Shown one piece after another: positions 24,831 through 33,426 of a stretch of DNA of 51,265 nucleotides. Below the pieces are notes generated by a model. That model made no database searches. It was not told the origin of the DNA and worked only from the letters and a program-made list of their open reading frames with translations. The stretch is from NCBI GenBank assembly GCA_022566215.1, contig JADFJJ010000010.1, positions 1 through 51,265 of the forward strand, read 5' to 3'. The number at the start of each line of letters is the position of its first letter. Position 1 is the stretch's first letter. The position numbers and the translations under genes were made by a program. Source of the DNA: Pseudomonadota bacterium. GTDB taxonomy: Bacteria; Pseudomonadota; Alphaproteobacteria; Sphingomonadales; SMXR01.

Positions 24831-26561
24831 ATGACAAATCAAGTTTCCAAGGCGCCGGGGGCGTCCGGCGGTACCGATATTTTAGGCCATCCCAGGGGGT
24901 TGATTGTTTGTTTCTTTATGGAAATGTGGGAGCGCTTTTCCTATTATGGGATGCGCGCGCTTCTGATATTCTATCTCACCCAGCATTTCCTGTTTGGCCA
25001 AAAAAGCTTTTTGATCTACGGCGCCTATACCTCGCTGGTCTATCTGGTTCCGGTGATCGGCGGGATGCTGGCTGACCGTTATCTGGGGTCGCGGAAAGCT
25101 GTGACTCTTGGTGCGCTTTTGCTGGTGGCCGGGCATTTCGGGATGGCCTTTGAAGGACCGCCAGCACAGGAATTTATTGAATATCAGGGTGTACAATACG
25201 AACTTGTAACCGAAGGACGGAGTGACAGTGCCATTGAATACCTGCGTTTCGAAAGTGTCCTCTATAATATAGAAAAAGGGGTGGATGGCATCACAGTTCT
25301 TGGCCTGGAAGACGGCAGTTCCGTGCCATCTTTCCTGCCCCATGAAGAATATACCACCACGATCGAGCGGGATGATTTTTATCTGAACATTTTTTACCTG
25401 TCCCTGGCCTTGATTATTACCGGGGTGGGGTTCCTGAAAGCCAATATTTCCACCATTGTCGGCGCTCTATACAAGAAAAATGATGCCCGGCGGGACGGGG
25501 GCTTTACGATCTTTTACATGGGCATCAATCTGGGCGCATTTCTGGCCCCCTTGCTGTGCGGTTATCTTGGCGAGGTTTACGGATGGAAATACGGTTTTGG
25601 CCTGGCTGGCTTTGGCATGCTGGCCGGCCTTTTTGTTTTTCTCAGGGGGCAGCCGTGGCTGGAGGGCAAGGCTGATCCGCCCGATGCCAAAAAGCTTAAG
25701 GAAAGAATATTTTTGATGTTCAGCCGGGAGCATGTGATCTGGCTGGGCTCAATCGTTGGGGTGCTGGCAATCTGGTGGCTGGTCCAGCATCAGGTGCTGG
25801 TCGGATATATGCTGGGCGGGTTTGGTGCGCTTATGCTTGCGGTGGTGCTCTTTTACTCGTTTACCAAGTGCGAAAAGCCGGACCGGGACCGTATGATGGT
25901 GGCTTCCACCCTGATCGTGTTCTCGGTTTTGTTCTGGTCGCTGTTTGAGCAGGCCGGCAGCTCCTTGAATTTGCTCGCTGATACAAATGTAGACAGAACC
26001 ATTTTCGGATTTACAATTCCTGCATCCATGTTTCAATCCCTGAATCCCATGTTCATAATTCTTCTTGCTCCTTTATTCAGCATAATGTGGGTGTGGCTTG
26101 ATAAAAAGGGATGGGAGCCGGCAACACCCTTTAAATTCAGCATTGGTATTTTCCTGGTGGGATTTGGCTTTCTGGTTATGTGGTTTGGCGCTCAATTTGC
26201 TGACAGTGTTGGCCAGTTTGGGCTTATCTGGCTGGTTTTGATTTACTTTATCCATACCACCGGTGAGCTGTGTCTGTCGCCGGTCGGCCTTTCCATGGTT
26301 ACCAAGCTGTCGGTGGCCAAAGTGGTGGGGATGATGATGGGGGTCTGGTTTATGGCCAGCGCCGGGGCCAATTATATTGCGGGCCTTATTGCCCGGGAAA
26401 CCGGCGGGGAAACCTTGGGTGGGAGGGTTGTGGACCCGGCCGCCAATCTTGATACGGTTATGGGCGTTTATTTGAATGTCGGGCTGTTAGCAATTGGCGT
26501 CGCCCTGCTGTTGTTTATCCTCTCCCCGCTGTTGAAGAAGGGAATGCACGGAGTTCATTAA
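24831..26561 (+). CDS. Proton-dependent oligopeptide transporter (POT/PTR family)
   Basis: A 576-residue inner-membrane transporter with 12-14 hydrophobic segments. The POT signature ExxERF is seen in MEMWERFSYYG, followed by GGMLADRYLGSRKAV and the second signature FYMGINLGAFLAPLLCGYLGE. It takes up di- and tripeptides with protons. Unusual is a hydrophilic insert of about 80 residues (roughly residues 103-183) between the early membrane helices, rich in Glu, Ser and Tyr, which should form a periplasmic domain. The gene follows the S9 peptidase and fits a role in using its products. RBS GGAAAG lies 8 bases before the ATG; a strong terminator follows. Confidence 0.9.
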   Translation: MTNQVSKAPGASGGTDILGHPRGLIVCFFMEMWERFSYYGMRALLIFYLTQHFLFGQKSFLIYGAYTSLVYLVPVIGGMLADRYLGSRKAVTLGALLLVAGHFGMAFEGPPAQEFIEYQGVQYELVTEGRSDSAIEYLRFESVLYNIEKGVDGITVLGLEDGSSVPSFLPHEEYTTTIERDDFYLNIFYLSLALIITGVGFLKANISTIVGALYKKNDARRDGGFTIFYMGINLGAFLAPLLCGYLGEVYGWKYGFGLAGFGMLAGLFVFLRGQPWLEGKADPPDAKKLKERIFLMFSREHVIWLGSIVGVLAIWWLVQHQVLVGYMLGGFGALMLAVVLFYSFTKCEKPDRDRMMVASTLIVFSVLFWSLFEQAGSSLNLLADTNVDRTIFGFTIPASMFQSLNPMFIILLAPLFSIMWVWLDKKGWEPATPFKFSIGIFLVGFGFLVMWFGAQFADSVGQFGLIWLVLIYFIHTTGELCLSPVGLSMVTKLSVAKVVGMMMGVWFMASAGANYIAGLIARETGGETLGGRVVDPAANLDTVMGVYLNVGLLAIGVALLLFILSPLLKKGMHGVH

Positions 26562-26587
26562 AAAGCACTCGGTACAAGGAACCAAAG

Positions 26588-26614
26588 CGGCGGGGATTTC
26601 CCCGCCGTTTTTTT
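26588..26614 (+). terminator. Rho-independent terminator after the peptide transporter
   Basis: A perfect 9-bp GC-rich stem (CGGCGGGGA / TCCCCGCCG, 26588-26596 and 26599-26607) followed directly by seven T at 26608-26614, 27 bases after the transporter stop codon. Confidence 0.92.
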
Positions 26615-26716
26615 CACAATCCGGTGAGCGGAGGGGTTTGCGCGATGAAACCTGTTGCGAAGGACATGGGGCTTGGCTAACGTATCTCCCTTTGATTCAC
26701 TTGAGGGATATAAAAA

Positions 26717-28108
26717 ATGAAACCACTGACCGGATTACTCCTGGGCGCCAGCCTGGCGGCGTTAAGCGCGGCGCTGCCAATCGCTCACGGAGCAGAGGAC
26801 GGGGCGCGCGCCCCCCACGCCTCCAGCTATAGGCCGATGGCATCGGCGCCGACCATGATTATAAACGTCAATATTTATGATGGCCGCGGGGGTTTGATTG
26901 AAAACGGTTCGGTGCTGATGAAGGACGGCGATATCGCCGCCATTGGCGCTAATCTTGAGGCCGAAGAGGGCACCGTTGTCATCGACGGCCAGGGCAAGTG
27001 GGTGACCCCGGGCATCATTGATGTCCATTCCCACTACGGGGTTTATGCCTCACCGGGGATGAACGCCCATTCCGACGGCAACGAGGTGACCGGGCCGAAC
27101 ACCGCCGAGGTGTGGGCCGAACACGGCGTCTGGCCGCAGGACCCCGGGTTCGCCCGGGCGCAGGCCTCGGGGGTGACCACGCTGCAGATCCTGCCCGGCT
27201 CCGCCAACCTGATCGGCGGGCGCGGCGTGACCCTGAAAAACGTACCGGCTAGGACCGTCCAGGCGATGAAGTTCCCGGGCGCCAAGCAGGGAGTTAAGTT
27301 CGCCTGCGGTGAAAATCCCAAACGGGTCTACGGGCAAAAGGGAGAATCCCCCTTCACCCGGATGGGCAATGTGGCGGGCTACCGCGCGGCCTGGGCCAAG
27401 GCGGTTGAATACAAGCGCTCATGGGATGACTACAATGAAAAGGTTGCAGCTGGTGAAGACGCTGATCCGCCGACCCGCGATTTGCAAATGGACACCCTGA
27501 TGGGGGTGCTGAACGGGGAAATCCTGATCCAACACCACTGTTACCGCGCCGATGACATGGCCAATATCATCGAGGTCTCGAAAGAGTTCGGCTTTAAAAT
27601 CACCGCCTTCCACCATGCGGTCGAGAGCTACAAGATTGCCGACATTCTGGCCGAAAATGATATTTGCTCGGCGATGTGGGCGGATTGGTGGGGCTTCAAG
27701 ATGGAAGCCTATGACGGCATCCGGGAGAACGCCGCCCTGGTCCATAACGCCGGTGCCTGCGCGGTGATCCATTCGGATTCCGGGACCGGCATCCAGCGCC
27801 TCAACCAGGAAGCCGCCAAAACGCTGGCCGACGGCAACAAGGCCGGGCTTGATATCTCCAAGGCCGAGGCCTGGGGGTGGATCAGCTACAACGCCGCCAG
27901 GACTTTGGGCGTGGAAGACCAGACCGGATCGCTGGAGGTTGGCAAGGACGCCGACGTGGTGCTTTGGAGCGGTGATCCCTTCAGCGTCTATACCCGCGCT
28001 GAGAAGGTCTTTATCGATGGCGCACTGGTTTATGACATGAACGATCAGGCCACCCATGCGGTATCCGATTTCCGGCTTGGCCTGACCGGGGAAGGAGACG
28101 ACCGATGA
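26717..28108 (+). CDS. Secreted amidohydrolase (metal-binding member of a pair)
   Basis: A 463-residue amidohydrolase with a signal peptide (MKPLTGLLLGASLAALSAAL then HGAED). Features: strand 1 metal motif H104-x-H106 (GIIDVHSHYG), later histidines in IQHHCYRADD and FHHAVESYK, and the catalytic Asp in VIHSDSG. The C-terminal beta domain ends with the GKDADVVLWSGDPF pattern typical of imidazolonepropionase- and dipeptidase-like amidohydrolases. It should hydrolyse a cyclic amide or peptide-like substrate in the periplasm; which one is unknown. GAGGG precedes the ATG by about 11 bases. The next gene starts inside its stop codon (ATGA overlap). Confidence 0.87.
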   Translation: MKPLTGLLLGASLAALSAALPIAHGAEDGARAPHASSYRPMASAPTMIINVNIYDGRGGLIENGSVLMKDGDIAAIGANLEAEEGTVVIDGQGKWVTPGIIDVHSHYGVYASPGMNAHSDGNEVTGPNTAEVWAEHGVWPQDPGFARAQASGVTTLQILPGSANLIGGRGVTLKNVPARTVQAMKFPGAKQGVKFACGENPKRVYGQKGESPFTRMGNVAGYRAAWAKAVEYKRSWDDYNEKVAAGEDADPPTRDLQMDTLMGVLNGEILIQHHCYRADDMANIIEVSKEFGFKITAFHHAVESYKIADILAENDICSAMWADWWGFKMEAYDGIRENAALVHNAGACAVIHSDSGTGIQRLNQEAAKTLADGNKAGLDISKAEAWGWISYNAARTLGVEDQTGSLEVGKDADVVLWSGDPFSVYTRAEKVFIDGALVYDMNDQATHAVSDFRLGLTGEGDDR

Positions 28109-29421
28109 GCAACCTTGCAAAATACCTGATGCCGTTTTTGTTTGCCGCTTCGGCGCTCTCGCTGGCTCACGCGGAGAATGTGGCGATCGTCGGCGGAGAC
28201 GTTTATACCGCCCATGACGGCGTGGTTTACGAGGCCGGCGTGGTGATTATAAGCGATGACAAGATCGCCGCGGTGGGCGGCGCCGATACGCCCGTTCCAG
28301 ACGGCTACCGGGTGATTGACGCGACCGGCAAATGGGTCACTCCGGGGATGATGAACGCCTACACCCTGATCGGCCTCTCCGAGGTCTCGCTGGAGCCTTC
28401 AACGTTGAACCATTCGATTTCCGAAACCTTTTACAGCGCCGGTTTTGACGTAAGCTATGGCCTTAACCCCGACACCCCGATCATCCCGATTACCCGGATC
28501 GAAGGGGTCACCCGGGCGGTTGTGGTGCCCGGCTTTGGGGTGCCGTTTGACCAGAACCCGAATAAATCGGTGTTCGCCGGCCAGGCCGCGGTGATCCATC
28601 TCGGCGGTGGCTATGACCTGGTGGTCAAGAGCCAGGCGGCGGTGGTTTCCTACCCCGCCAACGCCAAGGTCGGCGGGACCCGTACCGCGGTTCTCGATTA
28701 CCTTAAAGGGGCGCTCAGCGAAGCCGCCCAGCCCAAGGGTAAAAAGAAAAAGGGGGACAGCAACAACGGCAGGCGTTTCGCCAAGGCGCCGGAAGACAAA
28801 GCCATCCTCGCCCGGGTGGTGACCGGCGAGGTGCCGCTTTACATCAACGAGAACAAGGCTTCCAACATCCTGCAGCTGCTTGCCTTGAGGGATGAGTTTC
28901 CCGGCATCCGCCTGATTATCCTGGGCGCGGCCGAGGGTTGGATAGTGGCCGATGAACTGGCCGCGGCAAACGTGCCGGTGGTGATCGCCCCGACCAACAA
29001 CCTGCCCGGGAGGGGGTTTGACAGCCTTGGCGCCACCCTTTACAACGCCGGCCGGCTTGAGGCCGCCGGGGTTACAGTGGCGATCGTCAACGGCGGCTTC
29101 AGCCCGGCGCATAACGCCCGGCTTCTGAACCAGGACGCCGGCAACGCGGTGGCCCACGGCATGAGCTGGAACGGCGCTTTTGAAGCGATCACCATCAACC
29201 CGGCGAAAATCTTCGGTATTGATGAGGATTTCGGCTCGCTGGAGGCCGGCAAGGACGCCGATGTGGTGGTCTGGGACGGCGATCCGCTGGAGGTCATGTC
29301 ATCCCCCGACCATGTCTTTATCATGGGCAAGGAGGTGCCATTGGTATCCCGCCAGACCAGGCTGCGCGACCGCTACATGGACCTGGATGACAATGAGATG
29401 CCGTTTGCTTACAAAAAGTAA
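28105..29421 (+). CDS. Secreted amidohydrolase-like protein lacking metal ligands
   Basis: A 438-residue exported protein (signal peptide MSNLAKYLMPFLFAASALSLAHA) with the same overall fold as the gene before it, including VTPGMMNAY at strand 1 and GKDADVVVWDGDPLEV near the end. The HxH metal motif is replaced by NAY, and the Asp of HSDSG is replaced by NGGFSP, so it probably binds no catalytic metal. It is coupled to the active paralogue by a four-base overlap, which fits a complex of a catalytic and a non-catalytic subunit. A Lys/Gly/Asn-rich loop near residues 211-225 is an insertion. Function is inferred from context only. Confidence 0.82.
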   Translation: MSNLAKYLMPFLFAASALSLAHAENVAIVGGDVYTAHDGVVYEAGVVIISDDKIAAVGGADTPVPDGYRVIDATGKWVTPGMMNAYTLIGLSEVSLEPSTLNHSISETFYSAGFDVSYGLNPDTPIIPITRIEGVTRAVVVPGFGVPFDQNPNKSVFAGQAAVIHLGGGYDLVVKSQAAVVSYPANAKVGGTRTAVLDYLKGALSEAAQPKGKKKKGDSNNGRRFAKAPEDKAILARVVTGEVPLYINENKASNILQLLALRDEFPGIRLIILGAAEGWIVADELAAANVPVVIAPTNNLPGRGFDSLGATLYNAGRLEAAGVTVAIVNGGFSPAHNARLLNQDAGNAVAHGMSWNGAFEAITINPAKIFGIDEDFGSLEAGKDADVVVWDGDPLEVMSSPDHVFIMGKEVPLVSRQTRLRDRYMDLDDNEMPFAYKK

Positions 29422-29480
29422 CGGTTTTGAAACACCGAAAAAAGGTGAGGGAGACCCTGTCTCTTTAGGTCGAAATTTGA

Positions 29481-29511
29481 AAAAAAGGGCCGGGCGGCTA
29501 ACCACCCGGCC
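29481..29511 (-). terminator. Terminator of the tad pilus operon (minus strand)
   Basis: GGCCGGGCGG and CCACCCGGCC (29488-29497 and 29502-29511) form a 10-bp stem with one mismatch and a CTAA loop. On the minus strand the stem is followed by CTTTTTTC (seen as the A run at 29481-29486 on the plus strand), so it fits as the end of the leftward tad transcript, 150 bases after tadC. Confidence 0.65.
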
Positions 29512-29534
29512 TGAGTCACGACAGCGAGGATTTT

Positions 29535-29588
29535 GCAACCGCCCCGAGGGGCGGTTGCGGAGGAAGACGACTTGTCAGATGACAAGTC
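29535..29588. repeat. Two perfect inverted repeats between convergent operons
   Basis: GCAACCGCCCC / GGGGCGGTTGC (29535-29545 and 29548-29558) is a perfect 11-bp stem with a 2-base GA centre, and GACTTGTCA / TGACAAGTC (29569-29577 and 29580-29588) is a perfect 9-bp stem, also with a GA centre. Neither is followed by a T run on either strand. They lie between the end of the amidohydrolase genes and tadC. Confidence 0.7.
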
Positions 29589-29661
29589 AAATCAACCCAT
29601 CCACACCCTTAAGAAAACATTTTAAGGCGAAAAGGTCAAGATTTAAGAATAAGTTCAGCTT

Positions 29662-30639
29662 TTAATATACGGCAATCAGGTTGTCGGAGATTGAGCAGGC
29701 AGCCGGACCCAACAGGATAATAAACAGCATCGGCAGGATAAACATAATCAGCGGAATGGTCATAATGGCCGGCAGGCGGGCGGCTTTTTCCTCGGCCTTC
29801 ATCATCCGCTCGTTTCTGAATTCACGGGAAAGCACACGCAGCGAATGCGCCAGCGGCGTGCCGTATTTTTCGGTCTGGACCAGGGTTGCGACCACGCCCC
29901 TGATTGATTTCAGCGGCACTCTTTCGGTCAGGTTTATCAAGGCCTGGCGCCGGTCACTCAAAAAGCCGAGCTCAATCGAGGCCAGGCCGAACTCGTCAGC
30001 CAGCTCTTCCGATTGGCGCATCATTTCGCGCGAAACACGGGACAGCGACGCGTCCAGGGTCAATCCGGCCTCGGCGCAAATGACCATCAGGTCGAGCGCA
30101 TCGGGGAGGGCCTTCTGGATCGCAGCGGCGCGTTTGGTGGCTACATTCGCGACCAGGATGTTGGGAAGATAAAAGCCAAAAAAGACCAAAGCCAAGCCAA
30201 ACCCCGCCTGGCCCCAGGTGTTGTCCTGGAACAGGTCAAGGCCGTAAATCATGGTTAAGGACACACCCGCCATTAAAAAGGGCAGGGCGGCCTTGCCGAA
30301 CATGAATGCCACCAGGGCGTCATTGTTGCGATACCCGGCCTGGACCAGTTTGACTGTGATTTTTTCGGTTTGCCCGGAACGGAGCAGGTTAAACTTGTCC
30401 AGGAAACGGCTCATGAAACCCATTTTTTGGGTTTTTTTGATCTGCGTGGTGCGGCGTTTGCTGGTGACAATCCCGGCTTTCAGGGTTTCCCGCCGTTCCT
30501 GCAGCAGTTTCAGGCGTTTGCCGATCGGGTTGTACGAAATGGTGGTGTTCCAGGCCACCAGAACGGCAAGAAAGGCGAACACACCCGCGAGGATGGTTAT
30601 GACATCAATGAGTTCCAGGCCTAGAAAGTTAAAGTCCAT
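29662..30639 (-). CDS. tadC: Tad pilus inner-membrane protein TadC
   Basis: A 325-residue type II secretion F-domain protein: one N-terminal membrane segment, a cytoplasmic stretch with basic residues (RRTTQIKK), then LPDALDLMVICAEAGLTLDASLSRVSRE and the RVLSREFRNERMMKAEEKAARLPAIMTIPLIMFILP ending typical of TadC. With TadB it forms the inner-membrane platform on which the CpaF ATPase acts to assemble Flp pili. It is the last visible gene of the operon; tadD and the TadE/F minor pilin genes are absent from this window. Two bases separate it from tadB. Confidence 0.9.
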   Translation of the reverse strand: MDFNFLGLELIDVITILAGVFAFLAVLVAWNTTISYNPIGKRLKLLQERRETLKAGIVTSKRRTTQIKKTQKMGFMSRFLDKFNLLRSGQTEKITVKLVQAGYRNNDALVAFMFGKAALPFLMAGVSLTMIYGLDLFQDNTWGQAGFGLALVFFGFYLPNILVANVATKRAAAIQKALPDALDLMVICAEAGLTLDASLSRVSREMMRQSEELADEFGLASIELGFLSDRRQALINLTERVPLKSIRGVVATLVQTEKYGTPLAHSLRVLSREFRNERMMKAEEKAARLPAIMTIPLIMFILPMLFIILLGPAACSISDNLIAVY

Positions 30640-30641
30640 TT

Positions 30642-31628
30642 TTAAATCTCGAAATTGATCATCTGTTTCATGACAAACCCGCCGATCGCCATCCAGGCCA
30701 GGCCGCCGAGAGCGGTGTACATCGCCCTGGGATCAGTGAACAGGACGCTGGTGTATTTGTAGTTAATGGACAGCAGCATAAAGAACATGACAAAGGGCAG
30801 GGCGCCGACGATGTAGGCGGACGCCTTTCCTTCCGAGGACATGGCCTTAATTTTGAGCTTCATCGACTGGCGGCGGCGCAACAGGTCGCTTAGTTTTGCC
30901 AGGGTTTCAGCCAAATTACCGCCGGTTTCCCTCTGGATTGAAAGGCTAATGACAAAGAATTTAAACTCCGCCGCGTCAATCCGCTCGGCGGTCTTCTCCA
31001 GCGCCTCATCGAGGTTTTTGCCGAGCATGATCTGATCCATGACTTTCCGGAATTCCCCGCCCACCGGATCCGCAACCTCCTTGGCGACGGCATTGATCGA
31101 CTCTGTAATCGGTAGCCCGGACCTCAGGCCCCGGACCAGCAGGTCAAGAGCATCCGGGAACAAGGTGATAAAAGCCTTGATCCGGTTTTTAACCATGGCA
31201 TTGATAATCTTGTGAGGAAGGCCAAAACCGACAGCCAGCGCGGCAAAAAACGCCAGCAAGGGGTTCAACTTGATAAAAAGTAATAAAAACAGAAACACAA
31301 TCACGGCCGAGACCGCAATCATCGTCATGTAATGTGCTATGGTCAGGTTTCGCCCGGTCCTGGCCAGACGTATTTTGATGACATCTGTGTTCGGCATGAC
31401 CTGGCGGAACAGCTGTTCCACAGTTGTTACCTTGGCGGCTTCGGAAAAGACCCTGCGAATCTGCGGGTCTTTCGGAGAGCCTTGGGCGTAGCGCTGTTTA
31501 AACCCGGCCAGTTTTGCCTTGGAAATCTGCCGTTTGTCTGAAAAAATATAAAAGACCGCAAAAATCAATCCCGTTACTGCCAGCGTGATGAAAAAGATCC
31601 CAACGATAAGGGTATTGATATTTTCCAT
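30642..31628 (-). CDS. tadB: Tad pilus inner-membrane protein TadB
   Basis: A 328-residue F-domain protein with an N-terminal membrane segment, two central ones and a C-terminal one. The LFPDALDLLVRGLRSGLPITESI motif and the RETGGNLAETLAKLSDLLRRRQSMKLKIKAMSSEGKASA stretch are characteristic of TadB. It pairs with TadC as the platform for Flp pilus assembly. The gene starts 8 bases after cpaF and is followed by tadC after 2 bases. Confidence 0.9.
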   Translation of the reverse strand: MENINTLIVGIFFITLAVTGLIFAVFYIFSDKRQISKAKLAGFKQRYAQGSPKDPQIRRVFSEAAKVTTVEQLFRQVMPNTDVIKIRLARTGRNLTIAHYMTMIAVSAVIVFLFLLLFIKLNPLLAFFAALAVGFGLPHKIINAMVKNRIKAFITLFPDALDLLVRGLRSGLPITESINAVAKEVADPVGGEFRKVMDQIMLGKNLDEALEKTAERIDAAEFKFFVISLSIQRETGGNLAETLAKLSDLLRRRQSMKLKIKAMSSEGKASAYIVGALPFVMFFMLLSINYKYTSVLFTDPRAMYTALGGLAWMAIGGFVMKQMINFEI

Positions 31629-31636
31629 GTCAAGCC

Positions 31637-33394
31637 TCAGTTCATGGCCATCATCAGCGGGCGGCCCAGGCCATAGTATTCAGCATTTTCCATAAAGTGC
31701 GGCCTTAGGCCCGAAGAAATAAATTCGCCAAGCAGCATGCCCTTTTCATCCTCGCCGGTAAACTTGTACTTGTAAAGTTCCTGAGTGGTGATGACATCGC
31801 CTTCCATCCCGACCACTTCGGTAATACTGACGATGCGGCGCATGCCGTCGCGCATGCGGGAGACCTGGACGATCATGTCGAGGGCGTCTGAGATTTGGGT
31901 CCTGACCGCCCTTGAGGGCAGATTAATACCTGCCAGGCCGACCATATTCTCAAGCCTGGTCAAGGCTTCCCGGGGGCTGTTGGCGTGAACCGTCCCCAAT
32001 GAGCCGTCATGGCCGGTATTCATGGCCTGCAGCATATCGACCGCCTCTGATCCACGAATTTCACCGACGATAATGCGGTCAGGGCGCATCCGCAGTGAGT
32101 TTTTAACCAGGTCGCGCATGGTCACCTCACCTTCACCCTCCAGGTTGGGGGGGCGGGTTTCCAGACGGACCACGTGGGGCTGCTGCAACTGCAACTCGGC
32201 GGCATCTTCGATGGTGACGATCCGCTCGCCATGGTCAATGGTCCGCGAGATGGCGTTCAAAAGGGTGGTCTTGCCGGAACCGGTTCCGCCCGAGATCAGG
32301 ATGTTCAGGCGGCACGCCCCGGCGATTTTCAGAATTGTGCCCATTTTGGGAGAAACATTGTTTTGCTCGATCATTTTGTCGAGGGTAATTTTCTGTTTGG
32401 CGAATTTACGAATGGAAATCGAAGCCCCGTCAATGGCCAGCGGGGGAATAATGACATTGACGCGGCTGCCGTCGGCCAAGCGGGCGTCGCAAATCGGCGA
32501 GCTTTCATCCACCCGGCGGCCGATTGCGGTAACAATTCGCGTGGCAATGTTCATCAGGTGGCGTTCGTCCTTGAAAGTGATATCGGTGAGGCACAGTTTG
32601 CCTTCTTGCTCGATATACACCTGGTTGAACCCGTTGACCAAAATGTCGGTAATGCTCTCGTCCTCCAGAAGCGGTTCAAGCGGCCCGAGGCCCAGCATGT
32701 CGTTCATCAGGACCTTGACCAGTTCCTTTTGTTCCTTGAGGTTGAGGTTGATTTTTTCCTGGACCAGGATTTCACCAACCACATCGCTGACCTGTTCAGC
32801 CAGTTCGGAGCGCGGGATCTCCATGGCCGCCGTGGCGTCGATCTGGTCCATCAATTTGGAATAGATTCTTTCCTTGGCCTTGAGGACGCTTTCACTGGCC
32901 TGGGCTTTTTTGGTGCTGTCCCTGGGCGCATCATGGGCGGCTTTTTCCAATATTTTTTCGAAGTATTCGTTCAATAAATAACTGTGCAGCCCTTTCCTTT
33001 CCTCCTCGGAAAGGGAAACTTTCAGCTCCTTTGCGGCTTCTTTAATGAGGTTCAGTATCTCCTCACTAACCGCACTTTTGGGCATTTCCGAAGCAACCTT
33101 GACAGGAAGATTCTTGGTGATTTTTTTCTCCACCAGGGGGGTCAGGTTTTCAAGGATTTTATCGTGGTGTTTTTGCGCCTGGGTCATCTTGGACAGGCTG
33201 GGAGATAGCTCCCGGGGTTTCAGGCCGTCTCCGAGACCGGGTTTGCGGTCTTTGTCATCGGGCGGGGTGGCAACCGTTTCCTTATCAGGTTTTTTACCTT
33301 CTTTGAGCGCTTTGATATGTGCAAGGACAGGCTCTTTTTTCGCGGAAGCGGCCGCTACTTTTCGTTTTTCCAGTCTGTCGAGGATAGAAGTCAT
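31637..33394 (-). CDS. cpaF: Tad pilus assembly ATPase CpaF/TadA
   Basis: A 585-residue type II/IV secretion ATPase that powers Flp pilus assembly and retraction. The Walker A motif is SGGTGSGKTTLLN with K375; the Asp-box region (DRIIVGEIRGSEAVDMLQAM) and His box (GHDGSLGTVHANSP) are intact. The N-terminus is about 100 residues longer than in most CpaF proteins and is charged and low in complexity (residues 1-110, rich in Lys, Asp, Glu), after which the usual helical N-domain follows. It lies in the middle of the operon, 8 bases before tadB and 32 bases after cpaE. Confidence 0.93.
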   Translation of the reverse strand: MTSILDRLEKRKVAAASAKKEPVLAHIKALKEGKKPDKETVATPPDDKDRKPGLGDGLKPRELSPSLSKMTQAQKHHDKILENLTPLVEKKITKNLPVKVASEMPKSAVSEEILNLIKEAAKELKVSLSEEERKGLHSYLLNEYFEKILEKAAHDAPRDSTKKAQASESVLKAKERIYSKLMDQIDATAAMEIPRSELAEQVSDVVGEILVQEKINLNLKEQKELVKVLMNDMLGLGPLEPLLEDESITDILVNGFNQVYIEQEGKLCLTDITFKDERHLMNIATRIVTAIGRRVDESSPICDARLADGSRVNVIIPPLAIDGASISIRKFAKQKITLDKMIEQNNVSPKMGTILKIAGACRLNILISGGTGSGKTTLLNAISRTIDHGERIVTIEDAAELQLQQPHVVRLETRPPNLEGEGEVTMRDLVKNSLRMRPDRIIVGEIRGSEAVDMLQAMNTGHDGSLGTVHANSPREALTRLENMVGLAGINLPSRAVRTQISDALDMIVQVSRMRDGMRRIVSITEVVGMEGDVITTQELYKYKFTGEDEKGMLLGEFISSGLRPHFMENAEYYGLGRPLMMAMN

Positions 33395-33426
33395 TGTTTT
33401 ATATAACTAAATTTCTTTGATTTGTC

